A stretch of DNA of 64,000 nucleotides from Beroe ovata. Taxonomy: Eukaryota; Ctenophora; Nuda; Beroida; Beroidae. The notes under the pieces are model-generated. The model was not told the origin of the DNA. It was given only the letters and a program-made list of their open reading frames with translations, and did not search any database. The translations under genes and the position numbers were made by a program. Shown here piece by piece: positions 21,119-31,669 of this stretch; positions within the stretch are counted from its first letter, which is position 1, and every line of letters starts with the position of its first letter. The stretch is taken from positions 1 to 64,000 of the forward strand of contig CAMPET010000162.1 of NCBI GenBank assembly GCA_946803715.1. The letters run 5' to 3'.

Positions 21119-24100
21119 TCATATTTTGACTATGTTAACTAACGTTGAATCAGAAATATTTTCTGATCCTCTCACGAACATCTTAAAATAGGTCCCCGAT
21201 CCTTTTCCCAACTTTCCCGGATTGACAACGACAGTTTCCGACACATTTTTAACGAAATATCTGAGATCTGACGGCAGGATGAGGATGTGCGGTTGAGCAT
21301 CGAAAAACGCGTGTTTGTTGAAATGAGGCTGATCGATGTTAACTTCCTCTGAGGGCGGGTGTAGAGGGTAGAAGTTGTGTTGGTGTAGCAGGTGACCGGC
21401 CAGCCTGCCCATCCTATCGGCTCCGGGCGGGTGTGAAATCTAGATGGGAGGAGGGTTAGAGGCGGGTTAGAGCTTTAGTGGCGGGATCGGAGACCAAAAA
21501 AAAGGGGCGGGTGTGAAATCTAGAAAGGAGGTTTAGCAGATGGATGCAGGGACCATTGGCCAAGGGTGTGAAATTTAGATGAGAGGATGAGGGAGAGAGG
21601 GATCATGCAAACCGGAAGAAAATTGAGTCCTGATAAGGAAATGCAGTGTGAATTGTAAATGTCATGATGTTGTGCGCCCGATTTCTCACCTCCTCTGAAC
21701 TGAGATGAAACAGGATATCTGTGCTGGTAAGTGCAATGTTGATCCCGTTAATGTGTATCATTGCTGGATCTCCCACTACCGTGAGGTTAGGGGGTGTCGG
21801 GAGCGAGGGGGGTAGAGAGGGAGGGGGCTGGGGGTACACTGGATCACACGTCGCATCTCGTTGTGAGGGTACTACAACCAACTGAAGAGCCAGAGATTAG
21901 AGGATGTTTAGCTGATGAATGTATTCACAACAAAAATGTTAAATACTTAAAAGACTTACCCGAGTGTGTGAAGGTAGATTTTGCGTGATATGCGTGATTT
22001 GAGACGTGAACAGCTCTCCAAGAGTCATTTCTCCTAAATCACAGTTTTCCACAAGGGGATGTTTCGTATCGACGAATGGGCCCATCAGAATCAGGATATC
22101 GGGTGACTCCTCCGTGACTTTCTGTGGGGAATAACAGGATACACAATGTCAACATACCACTTTGTGTGTTTGAAGTTCTACAGAGAAATCAAATCATGAT
22201 ATTCTGAGAAAGGATCGAGGGATCGTTGTCATTATCGAATATCGGGACTCAAATTCAAATATTCTGGGAATATTTATTGAACTTACACATACCACAGGTG
22301 TCTATTTTTTGTACACACACAAACAGATTTGATATCAACTCCCTAACTTTCCTGCTAATCAATGTACACATTTCACATCTAAACGCTTTTGATCAACAAT
22401 AAGAAATGACGCGTAAATCGAGTGTCTGTGTATTTTCATTTATACACAACCAATCATTTATCATTACAAATGACGTGTTGGATACACACAAATACTATTA
22501 TTATACACTGGATGTACGTATGCTATATATTGCTTGTTTATAAACGTTAACTTGTAGCCAGAACAACATCGATTATTATACTACCACAGTTCTACTCTTA
22601 CACACAAGGAACAGCATCAGCTGCCATGCTATGAATTTCTAACAAAAGTTGTCTGCCTGCTGGCAAGTATCCAAATTTGTAGTTCGCGCCTAGCGCCACT
22701 TACACATTATAGTAAAAGTCTGTTCAATACTCATAGTATGAGCACAGTGTTTGATTGAAATCTATATCTCCGTGTTTATGTTGCAAAACTCACTCACATT
22801 GATGAGGTCTGTGAGAGGTTCGTAGGACAAGCTGTCTTGTGACGTGAATGGACCACACGCTCCAATGACAGTTACACCTTGACAGCATGGTGTCTCTGTC
22901 TGAAATAACGAGGAGGAATTGGTAACTTTGGGTCACGTGATCGAGGATATGCCACGTGATGATGGTGGCGTCACGTACTATGGTCACGTGATTGTGAAAG
23001 AGATATGGAGAAATTACAAAATGGCGAGCTAATTCGATATCAGGGAGCTGCTATGACAAAGTGATATAGAGGTCGAGAGAACGATGTTACAGAGATCACC
23101 ATTATAATCACGGATTGGATTACCTTTTTGAGTGGTACCGCCTCGAGAATCTTTGTGGGAATGAATTTCCTCCCTGTTGAACATTACAGAGAGTTGTTAT
23201 GAATACACAAACACCTACACACACCTACACACACCTACACACACACACACACAAACAAACACACACACACAAACACANCACACACACACACACACAAACA
23301 CATACACACACACACACATTTTGGGCCAATCCATTCTATACCCTCACCGGTAGGGTTGGTACCCTCCATGGCCAGTATTTGGCCAGGGAAAAGAGCGTAC
23401 TTGTCGAGGGACGACAGATCGACAGGGACTCTCTTACCACTGCACAACTCCACTGAACCCTCCAGTGTGACGGAGGAAGCGTTCAACTTGCCTGGAGAAT
23501 GGAAATTAAGGGTTCATCCATGCTTTAGTGGGTATTCGAAACAAACAAACAACTACATCCTTGGAGCAATCTCGAAAAACATATGCTCATATTCATGGGA
23601 AAAGAATTGAAAGTAGTAAATTTTAAGATATGACCACGGAAATTGAAGGGGAGGAATGCGGTTAATTACTTAATTTAATTAATTAAATGCGGGTAATTAC
23701 TTACTCACCGGACGAATCGCAGCACACCCGCCCCACCACCCTACACGCACCCTGCGCGGGGAGTGTGATGTTGTCAAACTGCACACCATGGCGTGAGGAC
23801 ATCATCTCGCTCATTATGTCCAGATGTTCGTCCAGTGCTTCTGCCTTTGCTGACAACTGGGCAGTCGTTTCATCAGCTAAGTCCAGAATTATTGATCAAT
23901 ATCAGAAGTTCCTTGAAACTTGCCTCCTCTCACTATAGGTAGGACCTAAATTTTTGGATTTTTTGCGAAATCCAGTCAATTTGTCTCCACTCTCATCATT
24001 TTTCCTACCTTTTGAAACATAAACTGGTAAGGTGTGGTGAGGGTGGTGTGGGAAGTTGTCAGGTTGACACTCTCACTACTTCTTCCCCACACTGGCGTGA

Positions 24101-26160
24101 CCCCACCCGGATTAAATGTTGCGACCACCTCTCCTGAAACAAGTGAAGTGTCTGTGTACGCTACCTACCTATATAATAACATGTCAGTTTGAGTGAGCAT
24201 TTGAGGATAACTCCTAAACCGATAGACCGATTGACACGAAACTTCTACCATAGCTCAAGGACCATTAGGAACTCGGACAACCAAGATTTCACGCCAATCC
24301 GATATTCAAAAGTTTGGGGCCGACATTACCCATTATCCGCCTATAATAGTATATGGTGTCAAGTCACCCCTTACCGTCCAACAGGGCGGTAAAAAATAAA
24401 AGACAACGGCGAAAAATTTCCGAGTCTTCTACCCCTACACCTAGACAGTGTTTTCAATTAATTTAATTCAAAACAATAGCGCCGGATTCTCTCAGGAAAA
24501 CATGGACAATGCCACCAGAAATTCCCAGGAAGCTGGGTAAAACAAAGCGCATTGCAAAGCAAAGGCGGTATAAATAGGAGAACCCCCTCACTGACCTAGA
24601 CTTGGACCGAACTCAATGGTGTGCATTTCGTTTCTACTGTAACCATGGCAACTCTGTTACCTCTCCTCGTTACAACCGCACTACTAAACTGTGCGTTGTC
24701 CCAATCATTCTTCACATTCCGATACAACAAGAACAAGGACAAGGATAGTAAGCTAGGCTTCACCAAGAGAGACACCAGCAGCTGGACACCACCGCTCAGC
24801 ATTACCAAGGAGGGGAAGGAGTTGGATCCTAACGAGCTGATGGTCGTTGTGATGGACGGGTCTGGTCAGCTGGTCCCCGCTGGAGGAGGAGAGTGGGGAA
24901 CACCGGTTACGCAGACAGTGGAATCAAAGACCGGGAAATTCCGGAAGAGGAAAAGAGGAGCAACCGGGATACAAGATTAGGAATAGCATGTCTTTTCAAA
25001 AATTTTGATTCCTGACCAATTGAAACTCATTTTCCCAAAAAATTCCTCTCCCATCGCCGTAAATGTGAAAATCTATTGAATCCAATCCAAACTTCCCCTA
25101 CGTTTCGATGTAATTGTCATTATCATTGAGCAGATGATATAATACGTGCTTCTGAATTTCGACGTCACATTCGTGTTAAAAAAATCATTTCTGTAAGTTC
25201 CTTTCGTTTCTGATCATCTGCATTGAAAATTCCACATGTCTCATTTATTTATTTGAATTCTTCAGAATTAATCCCTATCTATTTCGAAGCTTCATATTAC
25301 AACACAAAAACAAACTAACCTGTTCCCTTCCTCTGACTGTAAGATTGTGAGGGAGATGCATTGACTGGAGACAGTGACGATGGCAAGTCACGTGACATTA
25401 CACGTGATATCTGATTGGCTCCCCGTGTGGGGGTCTTGCTCACTTTGGGGACCCTGAATGAACCAGGGCTTTCCAGGGGACGTTTCTGAGGAGAGGGGTA
25501 CCCTGCTATCATATTCAAAATGGATAATCTATATCAGTCTGTCAAGTTAGAAGTATTTTATCATTAGTAAGTTGACCAATCGCGATATGAGGACGATTAA
25601 TATGGGCCTAATTCCTGCGGCAGCTTATTTATAGTGAAGACATAATTCCGGGTAATCGGTAGTCAAGACCTGAATCTGGACTGACCTGTGATTTAGGGGT
25701 GCGAGCAGGTGAAGTCTCAGGTAGATATGCTCCGAGGATATCATCGAACAGGTCACCGATCCGAGTAGTGGCATTCAACACACTCTTCTTCTCCTTCTTC
25801 ACAGCGGGAGATTGCACTGTCTTGGAGAGCTTGAACCTCTCGAACTTGGTTATTCCATCCATGTCCAGATCTAAATTACTAGAGAGTAAGTTTCGTGATG
25901 GTGTTAAAGGTAAATAGCAGAGATTTAAAATCAATTCTGTGCGATCCACGTTTCAAATCTGATTATAATTATCAGTCAGATCAAACCAACTCTTACCTAT
26001 TGTTCACTGAAAATGCCATCCATTCGTCGGCAAAATCCGAAGGCTCTATAGACAGGTTTTCGCAAAGAGTCGTCAATCTAGCCATCACAGCCCCGTCAGG
26101 AGCGTCCAGCCCGAAATTCTCCAACTCATCCTTCACCATCTCAGCGAATTTCTCAACCAT
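21119..26160 (-). CDS. POLA2: DNA polymerase alpha accessory subunit B
   Basis: The B subunit links the catalytic polymerase alpha to primase in the nucleus and is essential for starting replication. Exons in transcript order: 26160-25997, 25878-25670, 25505-25320, 24133-24009, 23876-23709, 23491-23348, 23173-23124, 22899-22798, 22121-21960, 21881-21690, 21439-21119. Recognisable blocks are 'PYQFMFQK', the OB-fold region with 'DLSSLDKYALFPGQI', 'MEGTNPTGRK', and the calcineurin-like fold with 'ACGPFTSQDSLSYEPL', 'LILMGPFVDTKHP' and 'LTSTDILFHLSSEE'. The end carries 'LILPSDLRYFVKNV' and 'VVNPGKLGKGSGTY', characteristic of POLA2. The 24009/23876 junction does not keep phase with canonical sites, and the 25670 donor is weak. 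One intron hosts an antisense secreted-protein gene. Confidence 0.93.
21425..21579 (-). repeat. three copies of the POLA2 last-exon acceptor region
   Basis: On the plus strand 'gggcgggtgtgaaatctaga' occurs at 21425-21444 and 21505-21524, and a decayed copy at 21564-21579. On the minus strand each copy spans the end of the intron and the first bases of the last exon. The first copy is the acceptor that keeps frame. The second still reads CTAG|ATTTCAC; the third has lost the AG. Confidence 0.75.
23199..23320. repeat. (CA)n microsatellite with single-n gap at 23278
   Basis: Interrupted CA repeats with CAAA variants in the POLA2 intron 23174-23347. The ambiguous base probably reflects an assembly or length problem in the repeat. 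Confidence 0.9.
24190..24440. repeat. dispersed repeat in a POLA2 intron
   Basis: 24232-24284 matches window bases 1-54. The neighbouring sequence ('aactcctaaaccgatagacc') has the look of a transposon-derived segment. Family and full limits are unknown. Confidence 0.5.
24569..24576 (+). promoter_or_regulatory. TATA box of nested secreted-protein gene
   Basis: TATAAATA in the context 'ggcggtataaataggag', 69 bases before the next ATG in a Kozak-like context (AACCATGG). A start of transcription about 30 bases downstream would leave a 5'UTR of about 45 bases. Confidence 0.6.
24645..24980 (+). CDS. small secreted protein nested in a POLA2 intron
   Basis: An intronless 111-residue protein that I do not recognise. 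The start is the ATG at 24645, in a good Kozak context, followed at once by a signal peptide (about 20 residues, ending near 'NCALSQ'). The mature part is basic and polar. It has two dibasic sites (FTKR at about residue 40, and the RKRKR run near the C-terminus), so it could be processed like a peptide precursor, but no repeated or amidated peptide is seen. It lies antisense in the 24134-25319 intron of POLA2 and has its own TATA box. No polyadenylation signal was clearly identified. Confidence 0.65.
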   Translation: MATLLPLLVTTALLNCALSQSFFTFRYNKNKDKDSKLGFTKRDTSSWTPPLSITKEGKELDPNELMVVVMDGSGQLVPAGGGEWGTPVTQTVESKTGKFRKRKRGATGIQD

Positions 26161-26583
26161 GACTCGCCTGAGTAGATTAGGTTGTCAATTAGCGATGGAT
26201 GAAATTTCGTACTTAGAAGCATTGCTGTGTAATTTCATACAATCACAATGTCTAGACTCAAAAGTCAAGATAATCATCTTCAAACTTTTAAAAGCCATTG
26301 ATACAGTGAAATCATGACAATGAAGTTTTCGATGTGTCCAAGGTTGTCATCCAAATATCATCATTATGTACACAGCGACGGTTGTACGAAACAACAAACG
26401 GTCAACTGTTCTCAGTCATTGCATAATACTGACATCAAGTAATACTGACATCAAGTAATACTNATCTCAGCGAATTTCTCAACCATGACTCGCCTGGGTA
26501 GATTAGGTTGTCAATTAGCGATGGATGAAATTCCGTACTTAGAAAGTTAGAAGCATTGCTGTGTAGTTTCATACAATTACAGT
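26140..26583. repeat. repeated POLA2 5' exon fragment around an n (probable unmerged contig ends)
   Basis: 26464-26583 repeats 26141-26250, including the POLA2 start codon region, with small differences. 'cataatactgacatcaagta' also occurs at several nearby positions. The n at 26463 marks the joint. The second copy is not a separate gene. Confidence 0.8.
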
Positions 26584-26794
26584 CATTGCATAATACTGAC
26601 ATCAAGTAATCATCAATTTAATCGAGTTTTAGAAGATAACCAGACTGTTCGTAAGTTACTGGTTCACTGAACACTGTACAGCATTTACTACATCAAACAA
26701 TTCACACACAGAAGCGACATCACAGATACTTGGCAACGAGCCAATAAAGCAATACATTGAAATAATACAAATACATATGCCTGTTGCTGATGTA

Positions 26795-28237
26795 TCATGA
26801 TTCTTCAAGCAGGATAGAATTGACGCTGCTGATAGATAATGGTGTCCAAGTCACTTGCTCTGATCTGTGAACTGATAATAAATGATCGGCTAAATCAGCC
26901 TTGTCTTTGTTCATAACCCCACAAAAAGCGCACTGCAAAACGATACTTTTAGAAGGCAAAACATGGAATTTTTCCTGACTTTGGTCATTGTCTTGAGACT
27001 CTGTCAGCGTTGTATTTTGTGTGATGTCAAGGGAGGAGGAGCTAGTGTTCTCTGATGATTGAATATGCTTTGCCCGCTTGTTGGACTTACCCAAAAGGGC
27101 ATTCTCAGAAGTGGTTGGTCGGTCTCTTTTCTTGTTCAGTAGAACTATCTGAGGCTTGTTCATACCCTCTGAGTGGGATTTCGCCATGTGAATGAGCAGT
27201 CCCTTAGTGGTGGTTAAGGTCATGTGACATACCTTGCATGCAAATGGTTTCCTGATGAAGTGATTTCTGACATGTTCCCGATAAGCTTCACCATCTAAAG
27301 ACACGAAAGTACATTCACCGCATAGGTATAAGTCATTGACTCCGTGGATCTCTGAGAAGTGATTAATCACAGCCTGTCTATCACTATACGGTTCCTTGAC
27401 AGAACAAAGGAAGCAGGAGTATTTCCCCTTGGACTTGTCGTGATGGACCATATGCTTTTCAAAGATTTCAGGAGTTGGTGCAGAGAAACCACAGAAATTG
27501 CAAATAGATGGTTTGACGTCTTCGGTGATATTCTTTGTAGTGGTTTCGACACATGACTGTCCTTCTGATAAGGTTTCTAGTTCAGTTGACTCTAGTTTGA
27601 CAATAGAGGGTTCATCAGCTGTAATAACAGATTCTTTTGGTGGAATAACTCCCGTATCTTGTTGATCATTCTTATCTTCTTGTTTTGGAGACCCGTTGAT
27701 GATCAGTTCTTGGACAAATTGTTCAGTTTTCTGGTCATGTTGATGATGATCTAGATCTTGTTCCTTATCGCGCTGGTGCTCTGAAGGAACTCTAAGTGCT
27801 AGTCCAACAGTTTCAAATAAATTTCTGTTGGTCTGAATCTCAGACGGTTCTTCAGGACCAGGGGGTGTTCCTATACTCTCAACTAGAGTTACAACGGGTT
27901 TCGCATCTAAAGGACCATCCTGCTCCATTGCTAATAAATCGCTGTGTGATTCCAACACTGGATTGATAACATCGGACAAAGCCAACTTAGGTGGAATGGT
28001 ACCAGGAGTTTCTGCACTTCTTTCTAAATTTTTGGTGTTAAGCTCTTCTTGGCTGTCTGGACAAGCCTCAACGTCCACCTTCGATTCGTCCTTCAGGTCT
28101 GTTTCATCTTCATTCAGTCTTGGATGATCTGTCATCATTTTGTCTTGCGGAGCTTCTGCAACTTCATCATTGCTGCTGAACTGAGTCTCCTCAGTCTTGA
28201 TGTCAATAGGAGGGCTATTGTGTTCGGCAGTTGTCAT
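26795..28237 (-). CDS. C2H2 zinc finger protein, likely nuclear
   Basis: A protein of about 480 residues in one exon. The start is taken at 28237 (MTTAEHN) because a good acceptor ('cttttcag') lies just upstream at 28249, so the frame running to 28273 probably crosses a 5'UTR intron. The first 250 residues are acidic and low-complexity. Fingers follow at 27510-27180: C-x2-C...H-x3-H (CNFCGF), CFLC...H-x4-H, CGEC...H-x3-H and CKVC...H-x4-H. A basic NKRAK patch comes next, and one isolated C-terminal finger (CAFCGVM...HLLSVH). The pattern resembles POGZ/ZNF-type multi-finger regulators, but I cannot name an orthologue. Confidence 0.85.
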   Translation of the reverse strand: MTTAEHNSPPIDIKTEETQFSSNDEVAEAPQDKMMTDHPRLNEDETDLKDESKVDVEACPDSQEELNTKNLERSAETPGTIPPKLALSDVINPVLESHSDLLAMEQDGPLDAKPVVTLVESIGTPPGPEEPSEIQTNRNLFETVGLALRVPSEHQRDKEQDLDHHQHDQKTEQFVQELIINGSPKQEDKNDQQDTGVIPPKESVITADEPSIVKLESTELETLSEGQSCVETTTKNITEDVKPSICNFCGFSAPTPEIFEKHMVHHDKSKGKYSCFLCSVKEPYSDRQAVINHFSEIHGVNDLYLCGECTFVSLDGEAYREHVRNHFIRKPFACKVCHMTLTTTKGLLIHMAKSHSEGMNKPQIVLLNKKRDRPTTSENALLGKSNKRAKHIQSSENTSSSSLDITQNTTLTESQDNDQSQEKFHVLPSKSIVLQCAFCGVMNKDKADLADHLLSVHRSEQVTWTPLSISSVNSILLEES

Positions 28238-28746
28238 CAATGAAACCTGAAAAGTTATTGGCAGCATTTGCAAGGCTTAGAGACTGTTGTCATCTCACTT
28301 ACAGATTAAAGAGATGTCGAGATATAGGGTGAAAATCTGATTAACAAATTTCATTTTATTAGCAAGAAATGAAACACAAATTTCATCGAATGATGCACTA
28401 AATTTGAGTTGAGTTGCAGATCTACGTGACAGGTGGTCATTTTGAGGTCATTAATGGGACCACTATATCATTCTTCTCAACACATTCATGCATCAAACTT
28501 ATCAAAAGTATGCTGATAGGTAAATGAATTAAGTTATGTATCATGTTAATAAACTAATAAAGAATAGTTTAATCTTCGATTAACTTAAATCAGTAGTGGA
28601 CTGTGGAGCTTATAGCAACAATTCAAGCCGAATGTTGAGGGTGTGCAGAACACTGAACAAAGAACATCAAATTAATACACACACAGCATACAATAATAAA
28701 GGCTGAGATCTGGCATGTTCATTAAATGATTGTCTATATCCGTCCA

Positions 28747-29865
28747 TTACACACGGAGAATTTCCATGGACTGGTTGTAACAAATGGCAATCCAATCAGG
28801 CTGACCGGCAGCCCATTGTACTTGATTTATTTCACCATCAGCTCTGTATGCTAGGATGGGGTCGTCAATGGGGCGTGGCATCTGCTGAATATCCCAGATC
28901 AGGGCTTGTTGATCATCACCAGAACTGCAAATATGACATGAGGAGTGGGGAGCCCATGCAATTCCATTCACACAGGCAGTGTGGTTTTTAAGAGTTGCCA
29001 CAGGGGTGCAGGGCACTCTGACATCAAGTATGATGACCTCAACTCCGTCAGTTGCCATGGTAGCAAGGTAGTTGGGATCCTGCTTGTTCCAGCATAGCCT
29101 CAGCAGGGGCTGCTGCTGAGAATCCTCGTATATGATAGTGCTATGCTCGAGATGACGCAAATCGAACATCCTGACTGAACCATCAGCACCAACACTCGCG
29201 AAAATGTCCCTCCCACCCCCCGCTCTACTGAAGGCAATATCAAACACTTCCTTGTCATGTGCAATGAGTTGAGTTCGGACCATTCCGGTGACACTGTTGT
29301 TGTCGATACGACCAATAGGCTGCCCAGTTTCCAAACCCCAGATAGTACAAGTTGTGTCAATACTGGAAGTTCCAACAAGGTTTGGGTCAAGTTCATTCCA
29401 ATCAAAGGACGTTAGCGGAGCACAAAAGTCTGAGTTTTTATTGTTATTGAGGAGTGATTCTAGTTTAACCTCACCCGAACCTTCATTTACTTTCCATATC
29501 CTTAGGTAATCACCACTCGTGGCCAGGAGATCAGGACAAACTCCTTTTGTGTCGGGGATCCAGAGGATCTTTGTTGTTGGATAAGGATGATCAAAGCTTC
29601 CCTTCACCTTGAATTCACCGTTCTCTTCATCATTCAACTGTATGATCTGCACCTTGTTGCTGTACTCCTCTATAAAGCTGCCCAGGGCTAAACGGTACTT
29701 CTTATCAGGTCTGTTACTCCAACTCATGGCATAGAGCGTGAAGGGGGCATCGTATTTGTAGATCTCTTTCCTCTTGCCCCCAGAATTAGGGAGGATTGCA
29801 CCGCCTCCTCCCCCAGGAGGCATCATGGCCGTGCCATGAGGTCCGTGACTCATGAGAGAATTCAT
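28747..29865 (-). CDS. DCAF7: WD40 protein DCAF7 (WDR68/HAN11)
   Basis: A 372-residue WD40 propeller nearly colinear with vertebrate DCAF7 from 'GKRKEIYKY' to the final 'ILRV'. Identical-looking blocks include 'HPYPTTK', 'WIPDTKGV', 'NNNKNSDFCAPLTSFDWNE', 'SSIDTTCTIWGLETGQ', 'SVGADGSVRMFDLRHLEHS' and 'DVRVPCTPVA'. DCAF7 is a scaffold that binds DYRK1A/1B and HIPK kinases and acts as a DDB1-CUL4 substrate adaptor, in nucleus and cytoplasm. A 28-residue Gly/Pro-rich N-terminal extension (PPGGGGG) precedes the conserved start. No introns interrupt the frame, so retrocopy origin is possible. Confidence 0.97.
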   Translation of the reverse strand: MNSLMSHGPHGTAMMPPGGGGGAILPNSGGKRKEIYKYDAPFTLYAMSWSNRPDKKYRLALGSFIEEYSNKVQIIQLNDEENGEFKVKGSFDHPYPTTKILWIPDTKGVCPDLLATSGDYLRIWKVNEGSGEVKLESLLNNNKNSDFCAPLTSFDWNELDPNLVGTSSIDTTCTIWGLETGQPIGRIDNNSVTGMVRTQLIAHDKEVFDIAFSRAGGGRDIFASVGADGSVRMFDLRHLEHSTIIYEDSQQQPLLRLCWNKQDPNYLATMATDGVEVIILDVRVPCTPVATLKNHTACVNGIAWAPHSSCHICSSGDDQQALIWDIQQMPRPIDDPILAYRADGEINQVQWAAGQPDWIAICYNQSMEILRV

Positions 29866-30244
29866 ATCACCTTACTCAGGTCTTCGGGAACATGGTTACC
29901 TGTGATATGGGCGATAAGTTCATAGGTATCACCTACTCTCCTTACAACAATCGAATGATTCAAAATGATTCACTTTAATGAACCTGACGAAAAAAGAATA
30001 CTGAATAGACTAAATGAGTTCAAGTATATACACACATTCAATTACATCTGATGATAGATTCAATACTTAAAATTTTATCAATCAAAGAAATTGGAAACAA
30101 AATTCATCATTGAAGCATCAATAAGTTAATCAATGTCGAAATAACATAATAAAGGTAGGTACAAAAACATATCTAGATTCAGACAATAAATTTGATAAAT
30201 TACAATTGAACCAAATTTTCAGAGTGAAGAATTAGGTGCATCAT

Positions 30245-31669
30245 TTAATGATTCAGTGTCCAATCGTACTTCTGCCACGATATCTTATACTGGTTAGTAT
30301 CAATCAGTTCCTCTAATAACCGGCCAGTTTCTGTTTGATTGATGAATCCACAAACCCACGTTAGCATCTCTCTATCAGAGCTTCCAAAATCTGCTTTATA
30401 CCATTTCAGAATGGGAGAAAGGGAAACTTGATGAGTATTTCTATCAACCGTGCATCCGCCATTTGACAAGAAAGCTTTGGTGGCTTTGTTCAATTGTGAG
30501 TCTAGTTTGTCAGCTGAGTAAAACCGTATTGGAGGGCACCCCTTGCTAGCACAGTTCAGAGCAAAATGTACACGAGGTTCTGGCTCATCCAGAGCAGTAG
30601 CAAGTCGAGGGTCACGGGGAGGAAAGGGGCACGAGAAATCTACCATACCTTTTCTGTTGGCCCTCAGAACACCATTCTCAATATCATTTAGAGAATAGTT
30701 GTGCCCAGCAATGATGTAGCTGACATTATTGAAGAATTTATATCTGCTCAAGTGATTAGATGGTGGTCCCTTACTGATTATCCCATGAACAACCAAAGAG
30801 TTATAAACATTGACAAACAACGCAATTCGCTCAAATCGGGTTAAACTCTTGAGGCACACCCTTTGAAGCGCTTGAGCAGTTACGACATATCTTGCAAACT
30901 CAACATCAGTCTTGATTTTATCATAGTCAACCCTACAGCCATCCTCAGATATGTGATTTGCAGCCAGTGATGTCATACATTTCCTCAGATCTTCTCCAAT
31001 CTTGACTGCAGATAAGTCATATCCGGATAGACTGAGACCTGCATTCAATGCTGAAGGGAAATCAGACCCTACGACTTTGAAAAGATCATTGTTAACAGTA
31101 AACTCCTTTGAACCAGAAATATGAACAATAAGGCCTTGATCTAACATGTCTTGACCGATACGAGTAGCATCTTCAGGAGAACTCCCATTATCAAATTCAG
31201 CTAAATGTTTGACAAGGTCATGCCCAGTAAAAGAGCTGTGATGAACAGTGAGAAATTTTCTATGAGGCACCAGCTTTCCCTGCTCACCCATTTTCACCAG
31301 AATATCTCCTAACTTAGCTATATTTCCATGACCAGCCGCGAAAGAATACGATGCAGGGGGCTTTGGTGCATTTTCTGGAATTTCAGACTCCTTAACCAGT
31401 TGAATGAGAGCATCTAACCCATCCTCCGACTCTAATTTTGTCAGATCGGAATATGTTCCGATATGGCATTCGTTGAAGAAAATCTGAGGTGCGTCTTCCT
31501 TTCCGCAGAAGGATTTCATCTCACTCCTTTTTTCAGGATAAATAGTGAGGTCGACTTCAACATATGGTAGCAAGAGGGATTCAAGTTTAGTTTTGATGTT
31601 CATACTTTCTTTACATCCTGTCTCAGTGAACAACAATATCTGTCCTTTCAATTCCATCAATCGACCCAC
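30245..31669 (-). CDS. glutaredoxin-DEP-DUF547 protein
   Basis: A 474-residue single-exon protein. Residues about 5-95 form a glutaredoxin/thioredoxin-like fold with a monothiol-type CKES active site ('TETGCKES') and the cis-Pro region 'DAPQIFFN'. Residues about 125-205 form a DEP domain (signalling and membrane recruitment; 'FTGHDLVKHL'). Residues about 240-420 carry DUF547, with its signature 'FVNVYNSLVVHGI' and 'RVHFALNCASKGCPP'. This glutaredoxin-DEP-DUF547 combination is known from several invertebrates; the biochemical role of DUF547 is not established. An alternative in-frame start is the Met at residue 5. Confidence 0.9.
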   Translation of the reverse strand: MGRLMELKGQILLFTETGCKESMNIKTKLESLLLPYVEVDLTIYPEKRSEMKSFCGKEDAPQIFFNECHIGTYSDLTKLESEDGLDALIQLVKESEIPENAPKPPASYSFAAGHGNIAKLGDILVKMGEQGKLVPHRKFLTVHHSSFTGHDLVKHLAEFDNGSSPEDATRIGQDMLDQGLIVHISGSKEFTVNNDLFKVVGSDFPSALNAGLSLSGYDLSAVKIGEDLRKCMTSLAANHISEDGCRVDYDKIKTDVEFARYVVTAQALQRVCLKSLTRFERIALFVNVYNSLVVHGIISKGPPSNHLSRYKFFNNVSYIIAGHNYSLNDIENGVLRANRKGMVDFSCPFPPRDPRLATALDEPEPRVHFALNCASKGCPPIRFYSADKLDSQLNKATKAFLSNGGCTVDRNTHQVSLSPILKWYKADFGSSDREMLTWVCGFINQTETGRLLEELIDTNQYKISWQKYDWTLNH

